From positions 992,001-1,056,000 of the forward strand of contig NZ_CP051201.1 of assembly GCF_024181285.1 (NCBI RefSeq): 64,000 bases of DNA, read 5' to 3'. Source of the DNA: Treponema sp. OMZ 790 (GTDB lineage: Bacteria; Spirochaetota; Spirochaetia; Treponematales; Treponemataceae). Shown here piece by piece: positions 1-9,489 of the stretch (positions within the stretch are counted from its first letter, which is position 1; each line of letters begins with the position of its first letter). Under the pieces are notes generated by a model that ran no database searches, was not told the origin of the DNA, and saw only the letters and a list, made by a program, of their open reading frames with translations. Made by a program: the position numbers and the translations under genes.

Positions 1-139
1 AAACGGTTTAAAAAAAGTCGAAAAATCTTCTCTTTTATTTGATACTCATTTTTATAAATTTTCGGGTTCAAGGGATGAGGTGAGAGAACAAACTTTAAAT
101 AAAGCTTTTTTACATGTTCTATCATTGATAAAAAATTGA
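1..139 (+). pseudogene. 3' end of pncC (copy A)
   Basis: The last 46 codons of a CinA C-terminal-domain protein, identical to the end of the gene that finishes at 26,706 and ending in TGA at 137-139. The gene enters from outside the window, so nothing can be said about its 5' part here. Confidence 0.75.
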
Positions 140-155
140 TAATCATACACAAGTT

Positions 156-737
156 ATGAAAAAGATAAGACTTTATACAAGACAAGATATTCGTTCGTTA
201 AAAGAAATTGAAGAATTAGGATGTTTTACAAATAAAATTTCTTATGTTAAAGAACAGTTTGATGATATGTCGGATTATATTTTAGATTGTTATAAATATT
301 TTGTAAAGAAGCTTCTACGCGCGTTACAAAAGCTGAAAATGTAGAACTTCCGGTGTGGTGTTCAATAAGCAACGAAAATTGTCTTCATCCGATTGAAAAT
401 ACTATTGTTTATGTTTTGGATGTACCTGAAGACGAAGTTATTTATTTTGACGGTACAAAATGGGATTATGTTTTAAATCACCATTATATTCCTTTGGATG
501 AAGAGGATCATAAAAGTTACAAGGCTCATTTAAAAGAAAGAGGTTTTGATAACGGTTTTGAATTTTTACCGGGAAATATAAGGGAAATTTCCGCAAGAAG
601 TTAAAATAATCATGGACAGTTGGACAAGAATTTTTGATATTGATGAATGGAATATTTTTAAAGTTCAGGCAAATATCTGGCAGATTAAAAAAGAATGGAT
701 AAAAACTATAGTGAATATCGGAGAACCTATTCCGTAA
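156..737 (+). pseudogene. DUF3841-like protein, frameshifted (copy A)
   Basis: Copy of the intact 194-codon gene at 26,723-27,307. The frame is broken by loss of one A near 304, and again near 567 and 588 where homopolymers are one base shorter than in copy B. The resulting pieces read 62 and 83 codons. All three lesions are in homopolymers, so this is probably a sequencing artefact. Confidence 0.7.
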
Positions 738-768
738 TTTTTTTGTTTTAATATACATGAAAAAAAGA

Positions 769-795
769 ACGGCAGCTTCTATTAGAAACTGCCGT
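769..795. terminator. Bidirectional terminator hairpin (copy A)
   Basis: A 7-bp arm ACGGCAG pairs with CTGCCGT, and an inner TTCTA/TAGAA stem extends it. On the minus strand it is followed by a run of Ts, serving the minus gene cluster that ends at 863. On the plus strand it ends the DUF3841-like gene. Confidence 0.7.
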
Positions 796-862
796 GATTT
801 TAAGTGTTGAACTGAAATTATAAATATGGAATACTGTTTTTCGTAAGACTCCTCCAAGTCTT

Positions 863-1798
863 TTATTCGTAAGGAATAACCTCAGTTCTCCACAAAATCA
901 TAAAATGAATAGCAGTGTCCTCGTACTTTGTTCCCTTGTACACATCCAATATCGTAATCTTAACATCTTCTTGTTCCGGCAAAAAGCTTATATCGACAGT
1001 TTGAGGATGAGGCGTATCTTTTACGGTAAATTCCTTTTTCTTTCCGCTTTTAACACCCTCAACAGATATTTTTTTAATCCTTCCGTTTTCATCATAAAGC
1101 TTAGGGTTTGAAGCTGAAATATAACCGTTCATCAAGAGGATGTATTTATCATCACTATTTTTCCATGTTTTTATAACAAAGGATTCTCCTATACCCCAAC
1201 CGTCTACTCCTTCTACCCAAGGAGTATCTTGGTTCATATCAGATAGGTTTTCTATCTTGTACTCTCTTTTTTCTTTTTTTGTTTCTTCAACAAGATGTGA
1301 ATTTACATTTTCATAATTGAATAAAGGATACTCTCCTGTTCCTCCCATAGGAAATCTTGTAAAAAAATCTGATGCTTCTTCACCATTGAGTGCAGGCAAC
1401 ATGCCCAGGCCTATAACAGCGTCCTCATTTTCTCCCCAAGCTTTTTTTGCCAAGCCCGTTAAAAGCATAAACTTATTGCCTAAATATTCTTTTGATTCGG
1501 GATCAAGATTTGCATATAGGTCTTCAGGCATGTCCGCATTCAATTCGAATAGAGGAAAGCGGCCTACGTACTTTTTTTTTGTACTTGTAGATTTTTTTTA
1601 CCTCTTGCTCTTTTGAATTATACCAGCTTATCTCAATCATGTTTCCTTTTGGAATCGATAAAATAAGCAACAGGAGGTCCATCCGTATATCCGAAGCCTG
1701 TTAAATCAAAGTTTTGCCCTATTGCAAAACTACCCATAATTAAAAAGACACAAAAGTGAAGTTTTTTTTAATAAACCGATCTTTCTTTCTAAAAACAT
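863..1798 (-). pseudogene. NADase-type glycan-binding protein 1, frameshifted (copy A)
   Basis: Same gene as 27,433-28,368. Copy A preserves the C-terminal 226 codons in one frame (from the NADMPEDLY segment to VIPYE). The frame is lost at a run of nine T (minus-strand A9) near 1,572. Further single-base losses lie near 1,655 and in the signal-peptide region. The A9 run is shared with copy B. A TTA-for-GCC-type change at about 1,700 alters Ala to Thr in the mature N-terminus relative to copy B. Confidence 0.75.
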
Positions 1799-1810
1799 TT
1801 TCGTTTCTCC

Positions 1811-2348
1811 TTACTGTTTTATATATGAATAGAAAAGCCCTAAAATCTTACCATTTTTCTTATCGGGAAGCCAAATATCAAGTTGTGTATTTCCTATATT
1901 TTTATTATAAAATTTTACTATTATAGAAATATCATTTTTTTTAGGCTCCATAACGGTAAACTCCAGTTTCTTGTTTTTAATCTTTTTAATAATTTGTGAG
2001 TATGTATCATTTCTTTCGATAATAAGCCCTTTTATATCAACCTTATGAAAATCTCAAGATCGAAACCTATATGTTCGAAAATGCCGTCATTGGTTAGAGT
2101 AATTATAAATCCATCATCCTCATACATAATATTGAATCTTCCGGGTGTATGTTTGTAAAATGTCGGCTTACCGAATTTCTTTTCAATATCTTTTTTGCTA
2201 AGTACCGAATTAAATTTGAATTCTTTTCCCTGCACTATAATGGTGCCATCGGCGATTTTAACTTCACTGATATCATTTGAATATATTTGTATTAAAAAAA
2301 TACAAAACAAAGCACAAATAAAAATATTATTTTTCTTTTTAAAAACAT
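1811..2348 (-). pseudogene. Small exported protein b, frameshifted (copy A)
   Basis: Copy of the intact 179-codon gene at 28,381-28,920. One A is missing near 2,049 and one T near 2,329 (in the signal peptide), so no single frame spans the gene. See the copy B entry for description. Confidence 0.7.
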
Positions 2349-2375
2349 TTTCTTTATCTCCTTATAATGAATATT

Positions 2376-2951
2376 TTATTCATGAATAAGATCCATATAC
2401 AGTGCTGTGGCCATGAGTACAGGCTGCCTTCCAGACTCAGCACATATAATTGTTATATTTACTTTTCCGAATTTTTTGCTGATAAAGTCCATATCTATCA
2501 TGGGATTAGTACCTTCTTTTTCATAAAGATTGTATGTGATTTTAAGAGCCTTTATTTTTTTTTGGATACTATTATATGTATCATCCGGTCTTATTTCTAG
2601 ATCATATATTACAATCGGATCCGTATCTTCATTTGTTATAAAAAATTCAAATCCGCAAAAATAATTTTGACGGTCAAACATGAATATCAATCTTTCCTCT
2701 TTATAAATAACCTCAAGAAGTTTTGCCTTATCTGCAACTCCAAAAGCTTTACCTATTTTTGCTTCCAAGTCTTTTAACGTATATTTTTTACCCGGAATTA
2801 ACTTTTGATTTCTAAATATAAAGGGAGCATCATTGACTATGAACTTTGCCTTTTCTGCCGCACTAAGAGCTGATGCAAAACTACCTACAACTAACAAAAG
2901 GCATAAAAATGCACTTTTTTTCGATAAACCGATTTTTCTTTTTAATAACAT
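2376..2951 (-). CDS. Small exported protein c (copy A, intact)
   Basis: 191 residues. It begins with a classical signal peptide: basic MLLKRKIG, a hydrophobic core, and likely cleavage after SFASALSA. An AAGGAG ribosome site lies about 9 bases upstream of the ATG. I do not recognise a characterised family. The mature protein shares a pattern with its two neighbours (proteins b and d): a short strand-rich start with 'IP.KKYT...IEKK.GK', a central 'F.F.....F.GF.F' stretch, and a 'DTYNSIQKKIK' segment. It is probably periplasmic or outer-membrane associated. The copy B version at 28,948-29,517 is frameshifted, so copy A gives the true product here. A role as an immunity or accessory protein is conceivable from context but unproven. 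Confidence 0.75.
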   Translation of the reverse strand: MLLKRKIGLSKKSAFLCLLLVVGSFASALSAAEKAKFIVNDAPFIFRNQKLIPGKKYTLKDLEAKIGKAFGVADKAKLLEVIYKEERLIFMFDRQNYFCGFEFFITNEDTDPIVIYDLEIRPDDTYNSIQKKIKALKITYNLYEKEGTNPMIDMDFISKKFGKVNITIICAESGRQPVLMATALYMDLIHE

Positions 2952-3015
2952 TTTCTTTTCTCCTTGTAAAAGTTTTTAATTAGTTTTTTAAATCATGCAT
3001 ATTTTTAGCGACAGC

Positions 3016-3573
3016 TTAATCCACATACCAAAGGCTTACATATGTTACTTCTTGTTTATTTGAAGTTGAACAATAAATTACTAAGAGAACATTTCCAAAT
3101 TTATTTTTAAATCTAACTTTGAATTCAAGATCTCTATGATTTGCTTTATAAATAACATTAAAGTTTCTTTTGAGCTCTATTAGTTTTTTGACTATGCTTG
3201 AATGATTGTCATCTTTTGATATGAATAATCCATAGATATTTAAGCCTTTTATTTTTTCGGGATATTTAAAAACAAACCCATCAAATGAATTCTCTTGGTC
3301 AAAATTAAAAACAATCTTATCCTCATAAGAACGACACCAACCTCCCGGATTGTCTTCATGCCAATCAGGTTTACCCAATTTTTTTTCAATTTCGTCTCTG
3401 GTGTATTTTTTCCACGGAATAAGAGGCAAGTCCTTATAAATAAAAGGTTCATCGCTAATTACGAATTCTGCCTTTTCTGCCGCATTAAGAGCTGCTGCAA
3501 AACTACCCACAACTAACAAAAGGCATAAAAATGCACTTTTTTTCGATAAACCGATTTTTTCTTTTAAAAACAT
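3016..3573 (-). CDS. Small exported protein d (copy A, intact)
   Basis: 185 residues. The first 30 residues are almost identical to those of protein c (IGLSKKSAFLCLLLVVGSFA), then the sequence diverges. The signal peptide probably ends after ALNAAEKA. The mature part keeps the family pattern: 'LIPWKKYTRDEIEKKLGKP', then 'VFNFDQENSFDGFVFK', then 'DDNHSSIVKKLIELK'. The AAGGAG ribosome site is well placed. The gene sits between the glycan-binding protein 2 gene and protein c on the same strand, with gaps under 70 bases, so the cluster is probably co-transcribed. Function unknown. The copy B version (29,580-30,125) is broken. Confidence 0.75.
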   Translation of the reverse strand: MFLKEKIGLSKKSAFLCLLLVVGSFAAALNAAEKAEFVISDEPFIYKDLPLIPWKKYTRDEIEKKLGKPDWHEDNPGGWCRSYEDKIVFNFDQENSFDGFVFKYPEKIKGLNIYGLFISKDDNHSSIVKKLIELKRNFNVIYKANHRDLEFKVRFKNKFGNVLLVIYCSTSNKQEVTYVSLWYVD

Positions 3574-3597
3574 TTTCTTTTCTCCTTATTAAAAGTT

Positions 3598-4536
3598 TTA
3601 TTCGTAAGGAATAACCTCAGTTCTCCACAAAATCATAAAATGAATAGCCGTGTCCTCGTATTTTGTACCCTTGTACACATCCAATATGGTAATCTTAACA
3701 TCTTCTTGTTCGGGTAAAAAACTTATGTCCACAGTTTGAGGATGGGGTGTATCCTTTACGGTGAATTCTTTTTTCTTGCCGCTTGTAACTCCCTCAACCA
3801 TTATCTTTTTAATTCTTCCGTTTTCATCATAAAGTTTAGGATTTGAAGCTGAAATATAACCGTTCATCAGTAAAATGTATTTATCATCACTGCTCTTCCA
3901 TGTTTTTATAACAAAGGACTCTCCTATACCCCAGCCGTCTACACCTTCTACCCAAGGAGTGTCTTCTCTCATGTCGCATAGATTTTCTATCTTGTATTCT
4001 CTTTTTCCTTCCTTTGATTTTTCGACAAGATGAGAACTTACATTTTCATAGTAAAAATAAGGTGTTTCTCCTGAGCCCCCTGAGGGAAATCTTGTAAAAA
4101 AGCCTTCTGCTTTTTTACCCTTGTGTGCAGGCAGCATGCCAAGACCTATAATATCATCCTCGTTTTCTTTCCAAGCTTTTTTTACCAAGCCCGTTAAAAG
4201 CATAAATTTATTGCCTAAATATTCTTTTGATTGAGGATCAAGGTTTGCATATAGGTCATCGGGCATATCGGTATTCAATTCAAATAATGGAAAACGGCCT
4301 ATGTACTTTTTTTTGTAAGTATAGACCTTTTTTACCTCTTCTTCTTTTGCATTATACCAGCTTATTTCGATCTTATTTCCTTTTTGGAATTCGATAAAAT
4401 AACCAAGTGGAACTCCGCCGGTATATCCGAAGCCTGCCAAATCAAAGTTTTGCCCTATTGCAAAGCTGCCCATAATTAAAAAAAGACATAAAAATAAGCT
4501 TTTTTTAAATAAACCGATCTTTCTTTTTAAAAACAT
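3598..4536 (-). CDS. NADase-type glycan-binding domain protein 2 (copy A, intact)
   Basis: About 312 residues, exported. The signal peptide is MFLKRKIGLFKKSLFLCLF with cleavage near SFAIGQ. I start at the second ATG, because AAGGAG lies immediately next to an upstream ATG (4,545) but about 9 bases from this one, as in the paralogues. A short N-terminal domain is followed by a discoidin-like C-terminal half with the family pattern: YKIENLCDM, DTPWVEGVDGWGIGE, ILLMNGYISASNPKLYDENG, and ITILDVYKGTKYEDTAIHF. In treponemes such domains occur in secreted or surface proteins and are thought to bind glycans; I see no enzyme active site. The last third is nearly identical to that of paralogue 3. Copy B (30,150-31,081) is frameshifted. 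Confidence 0.8.
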   Translation of the reverse strand: MFLKRKIGLFKKSLFLCLFLIMGSFAIGQNFDLAGFGYTGGVPLGYFIEFQKGNKIEISWYNAKEEEVKKVYTYKKKYIGRFPLFELNTDMPDDLYANLDPQSKEYLGNKFMLLTGLVKKAWKENEDDIIGLGMLPAHKGKKAEGFFTRFPSGGSGETPYFYYENVSSHLVEKSKEGKREYKIENLCDMREDTPWVEGVDGWGIGESFVIKTWKSSDDKYILLMNGYISASNPKLYDENGRIKKIMVEGVTSGKKKEFTVKDTPHPQTVDISFLPEQEDVKITILDVYKGTKYEDTAIHFMILWRTEVIPYE

Positions 4537-4560
4537 TTTCTTCATCTCCTTATAAAAGTT

Positions 4561-5489
4561 TTATTCGTAAGGGATAACTTCGGTTCTCCACAAAATCATA
4601 AAATGAATAGCCGTGTCCTCGTATTTTGTACCCTTGTACACATCCAATATGGTAATCTTAACATCTTCTTGTTCGGGTAAAAAACTTATGTCCACAGTTT
4701 GAGGATGGGGTGTATCCTTTACGGTGAATTCTTTTTTCTTGCCGCTTGTAAGACCCTCAACCATTATCTTTTTAATTCTTCCGTTTTCATCATAAAGTTT
4801 AGGATTTGAAGCTGAAATATAGCCGTTCATCAAGAGTATGTATTTATAAAAAGACATGTTTTTGGTGCTTATTGTAAATGTCTCTCCTATACCCCAGCCG
4901 TCTACGCCTTCTACCCAAGGGGTATCCTGTTCCATAATTGATAAATTTTCTATTTTATACTCTCTTTTTCCTTCTTTTGATTCTTCGACAAAATACGAAC
5001 TTACATTTTCATAATTAAAACAAGGATATTCTCCTGTTCCTCCCATGGGAAAATCAGAAAAAAAGTCTGAAGCTTTTTTACCCTTGCGTGCGGGCAGCAT
5101 ACCCAGTCCTACAATACCGTCTTTATTTTCTCCCAAAGTTTTTTTCGCCAATCCCGTTAAAAGCATAAATTTATTTCCGTAATAGTTTTTTGATTCGGTA
5201 TTAAGTCCTGCATATAGGTCTTCAGGCATATCGGCATTCAATTCAAATAAGGGAAAGCGGCCTATATACTTTTTTGTAAGTATAGATTTTTTACTCTTTC
5301 TGATTTGCATTATACCAGCTTATTTCAATCTCGTTTCCTTTTTGAATTCAATAAAATAGGGCATGGTACCGTATCCGTATATCCGAATCCCGTTAAATCA
5401 AAGTTTTGCCCTACGGCAAAACTACCCATAATTAAAAAGACATAAAATAAACTTTTTTTAAATAAACCGATTTTACTTTTTAAAAACAT
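4561..5489 (-). pseudogene. NADase-type glycan-binding protein 3, frameshifted (copy A)
   Basis: The main 249-codon frame covers the domain and C-terminus. The N-terminal 60 codons are broken by losses near 5,272, 5,296, 5,345 and 5,437. At 5,391-5,400 copy A reads CGTTAAATCA where copy B has TGCCAAATCA, a clustered substitution that homopolymer error does not explain. The copy B version (31,106-32,042) has the intact N-terminus but a break near 31,393, so the true gene can be rebuilt from both. Confidence 0.75.
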
Positions 5490-5531
5490 TTTCTTTTCTC
5501 CTTATAAAAGTTTTTAAGTAATTTTTTAAAA

Positions 5532-5556
5532 CCGGACAGGTCTTTAACCTGTCCGG
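5532..5556 (-). terminator. Hairpin terminator after the Pro-rich gene (copy A)
   Basis: Perfect 10-bp stem: CCGGACAGGT at 5,532-5,541 pairs with ACCTGTCCGG at 5,547-5,556, with a 5-base loop. On the minus strand it is followed by TTTTAAAAAA. It lies 20 bases beyond the stop of the Pro-rich gene and upstream of the glycan-binding genes, so it may terminate fully or only partly. Confidence 0.7.
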
Positions 5557-5576
5557 AAAATGTTGATAGTAAATAA

Positions 5577-6972
5577 TTATATATCTACATGCCGTTTAGA
5601 TGTTATGGTAACGCTGATATTTTCGGGAGTGATTCCTGTCAGCATATTCATAAAATCATCATGTGTGGACTGTCCTCCTGTTATGGACGAAATACACCCT
5701 GCAGACCAAGGATTAATCCATATTCTATTCCCGCCGTCTTTCGGTATAAAACCTTTTTTATATTCGGTAGCATGAAAAAGATAGTATTTGGAATTTATAT
5801 CATCCCTAATATTTTTAGGAATGTTTGTATCCTTAGTTTGCAGCCTCAACGTATTTGCAATTTTATTGAATTATATGTACCATCTGCTTGCTCTGTCAGG
5901 TCTTCTGCCGTAAAATAATATTTACCGTCAGGTAAGGTCATACCTTCATGTTTATCGGCAAAGGCTTTACTTTCCGCATTAGCACCAACCATGTCCTGAA
6001 TATTGCATTTTACAACCTGACCGCTGGCCAATTTTAAGCTTTCAATAGTCCTGACAGAATCGAATTCGTTTCCATACCCGTCATGCTCACGCTTAATTGA
6101 AATATCCATACCGTCAACATTAAAATTATTCATTTCGATATACCTGCCATTTACATCGATAGCAATAATTGGGCTTGAATAGTCATTGAGCTGTTTATCT
6201 ACGGCAATGGCTTTTCCATTTAACCAACTAGATTCAACTTGACTGGCAAAATCAGTATCCATTTTTGCTAGCAATGCTGCTTTTCCTCTCTCTCTTGGTG
6301 ATAAGATGTCTTTATTCCTTCCATTTCCGGTATTAGGGCCGGCAGATGATTTTGTGTCTGCCGGTGATGGAGTTGTTTGGTTCCCGGTATTCCCATTGTT
6401 GCCGGTGTTTCCGGCAGCAGGAGGGGGTTGATTTTCTCCGTTGTTGCCGTTTCCGCCGCCTGTACCTGAATTGGAATTATTGTCATCATCATCCCGGTGA
6501 TCTCCGCGTTCTATTGAGTCATCATCACCGTCACGATCGTCACCATCATTTCTACCGTTGCCGCCTCCGTCATTTTCTGGAGGCTGTGTTTCATCCTGTC
6601 CCGGTTTAGGGTCAGTCGGTGCCGGTTCCGGGGGCGGAGTAGGTGTCGGCTCTGCCGGTTTCGGCTTTTTGATCGGCGGATTATTTGGATTAGGTTCAAT
6701 AGGATTGTCATCAGTGTCTCCAGGGGTATTGCCATTGCCCGGCGGATTATCAGGTGCAGGTTCTGTGTCTATGGGTTTAGTTCCCCGAGCCGGCGGTTTA
6801 ACCGGATTGGGTTTCGGGATCCAGTTCTCCACATTATCATCATTCGCTGTCGTTATAGGTATAAAGGCGAATGCCCGACTTTGGCTTCAGAATCATTTCT
6901 TCCGCCGTTACTGCCGGAGATTATAAAATCATCTAAATCTCTTAAGTAATAAGAATTTTTCCAACTTTCCAT
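5577..6972 (-). pseudogene. Pro/Gly-rich protein with L,D-transpeptidase-like C-terminus, frameshifted (copy A)
   Basis: Same gene as 32,130-33,523. Copy A is continuous from about 6,830 to 5,850, then loses one A near 5,860 and re-enters the final 90 codons in another frame. More losses lie near 6,820-6,870. Relative to copy B it has three extra bases near 6,421, adding one Pro in the linker. Start chosen at MESWKN because AAGGAG is 8 bases upstream. Confidence 0.7.
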
Positions 6973-7059
6973 AAATTTTCTCCTTGTAAAAAAAATATTT
7001 TTTCCATGCATAGAAAATATGGAAGCTTTTGGAAATTACTTAATTTTCCTCCTGCTTCC

Positions 7060-7088
7060 ATTATATTATAGCTTTTAATTAAAAACAA
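7060..7088 (-). promoter_or_regulatory. Promoter of the minus-strand exported-protein cluster (copy A)
   Basis: On the minus strand TTGTTT is followed 17 bases later by TATAAT. It lies about 90 bases upstream of the Pro-rich gene start. The leader between them can form GGAAGC/GCTTCC and GGAAA/TTTCC stems. Confidence 0.6.
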
Positions 7089-7207
7089 GACTACTTTTTC
7101 AAAAAAAATATAATTTTTTATATTTTGTCTTTTTTTGGGATATTTTTACTCATTTTTGAATAATATTTATAAAATTTTGCAGAATTTAAATAAAATTATT
7201 TTCTCTC

Positions 7208-7234
7208 TTGACACTATGACACCTATTGTATAAT
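7208..7234 (+). promoter_or_regulatory. gpmA promoter (copy A)
   Basis: TTGACA and TATAAT separated by 15 bases, about 24 bases upstream of the gpmA start. The spacer is short, but both hexamers match consensus. Confidence 0.65.
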
Positions 7235-7257
7235 ATTAACCTTAGTTGGAGGACTAT

Positions 7258-7998
7258 ATGAAATTGGTTTTGGTCAGGCATGGCGAAAGTGAATGGAACA
7301 AGCTTAATTTATTTACCGGATGGACGGATGTGGAATTAAGCGAAAAGGGTGTAGAAGAAGCAAAGGAGGGCGGAGTCTATTTAAAAAAAGAAGGTTTTGA
7401 TTTTGACATCTGTTATACTTCTTATCTAAAAAGGGCAATCCACACACTCAATCATATTTTAAATGAGATGGATAGAGAATGGCTTCCCGTCATAAAAACT
7501 TGGAAGCTTAATGAAAGACATTACGGGGCCTTGCAGGGCTTAAACAAGGCAGAAACGGCCGAAAAATACGGAGAGGATCAGGTAAAAATTTGGCGCCGAT
7601 CCTTTGATATTGCCCCTCCTGTCTTGGAAGGAGGAGATAAGCGTTGTCCCTATTTACAGGAACAATACAGGGGAATTGAAAAATCAGAGCTTCCCCTAAC
7701 AGAAAGCTTAAAAGATACCATAGCCAGAGCCGTTCCTTTTTTTGAAGAGACTATAAAGCCTCAAATGCTTGAAAAAAAAAGAATTCTTATAACAGCCCAT
7801 GGGAACTCCCTCAGGGCATTGGTCAAGTACTTTGAAAATTTAAGCGATGAAGAAATCATTTCCGTAAATATTCGACAGGCGTCCTCTTGGTCTACGAATT
7901 CGATAAGAATTTTAAGGTTATGAGTAAACGCTATCTGGGAGACCAAGAAAAATAAACGCAAAAATAAATGCAGTTGCAAATCAAGGAAAAAGAAATAA
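7258..7998 (+). pseudogene. gpmA, phosphoglycerate mutase, 3' frameshift (copy A)
   Basis: The frame is intact for about 205 codons and includes RHGESEWN and [10 protein letters not shown]. Near 7,875 a C is lost and nearby bases change relative to copy B, giving a wrong 20-residue tail. The intact version is at 33,809. Confidence 0.75.
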
Positions 7999-8012
7999 GG
8001 TAAGAATATAAA

Positions 8013-9470
8013 ATGAAGCGAATTTAGTAGGATGCATAAATCACGAGTCGAACAGCTTTAATCCTATTATTACGGGTATTGAAGATTTTGTTATTTTTAG
8101 AGGAGAAGAAGTTTTAACAAAAGGTTTAAAACCCTATTACTCTTCTACCGGAATTATCGAAACTATTCAAAATGGGCTGGGAGGCAGTACCTGCCGTAGT
8201 TGCAAGGGCTGTTCCGAACGGCTTGGTGGATTATAATCTATATACCGAGCTTAAAAAGAATTTTAGCCTATATAGATAAGGCTCTTTTAGGCTCCGATTG
8301 ACGGCATCTGCTTAGGCCTTCACGGTTCTTTAAAGGTTCAAAAATAGGACCTGCCGAAGGAGACCTTTAAAAGCAATCCGCGAAAAGCTTCCCCATATTC
8401 CTTTAACGACAGCTTTGGACATGCATGCTACCGTAACCGATGAGATGATTAAATATTGTGACGGTATCGTAGGTTATAAAACCGCTCCTCATATTGACTG
8501 CTATGAAACCGGTGTCCATGCAGCCGAACTTTTAAAAGCTGCCTTAGAGCCTTCAAATAAACTTTGTATAGGGTAAAAATCCCATGCTGGTGGCAGGAGA
8601 AAAAGCGAAACCGCCGCCGAGCCTATGAAGAGTTTAATCGCCTCTTGTGTCGAGGCCGAAAAGGAAAATGGCTTGCTTGCCGCCTCCGTTCTTTTGGGCT
8701 TTCCGTGGGCAGACAGCAAGGATAACGGAGTAAACATTGTAACAACTGCCTTAAACGATCAGGCCCTTGCAGACAGGGCAGCCTTAAAGATAGCCAAGGA
8801 ATTTGGGCCGAGCGTCATAATTAAATTTAAGGTAGAGCATTATGATTCCTTTACTTCAATAAAACCGCTGTTGAATCTGTAGTGCAAAATAAAGAAGGCC
8901 CCGTCTTTGTCTCCGATTCGGGAGATAATCCATACAGCCGGTTCTTCGGGGATTCCACCGAGTGCTTTGAGGCCCTTTTAAAACAAAAAGAAGCTTTAAA
9001 AGCTCTACCCACTAAGGTGCTTTATTCAGGATTTTTTGATAAGGCTGCCGTTGAAAAATGCTTTGAGGCAGGGGAGGGCTCTTCCTTAGAAATAACTATA
9101 GGCGGAACATGGGATAAAATCAACGGCAAAAAAATTCCTTGCCCCGTAAAGGTTTTAAAACTTGTAAAAAACTACGGCGTTTATGATTCCCGATTGGCTT
9201 TTGTCGAAATGGAAGACATAAGAATAGTTTTAACCTCAAATCACATAGGCTTCGGGGATGATGAGCTCTTGCCTGCCGGGTGTAAACGCAGAAGATTATT
9301 GTATAGTTATCGTAAAGCTGGGTTATTTGGAACCCTGTTTTCAAAAATAGCAAAGAGGGCGATATTGGCGGAATCTAAGGGCTGTTCAAACGAGGTCTTG
9401 GAAACCTTGATTACCCTCAAACTCGCGTCCAATATATCCCTTGGATAAGGACATGGATATAAAATTATAA
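8013..9470 (+). pseudogene. M81 (MlrC-like) family protein, multiply frameshifted (copy A)
   Basis: Matches 34,567-36,048 along its whole length, but about fifteen one- or two-base indels break it. The largest surviving frames are at 8,625-8,882 and 8,882-9,448. Damage is far denser than in the preceding gpmA. The intact gene is in copy B. Confidence 0.75.
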
Positions 9471-9489
9471 TTTAAAATCGGTTGGTGTT

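Noticed and set aside
5560..5918. Plus-strand frames of 71-109 codons opposite the L,D-transpeptidase-like C-terminus
   Set aside because: Shadows of the minus-strand gene without a ribosome site; repeated in copy B for the same reason.
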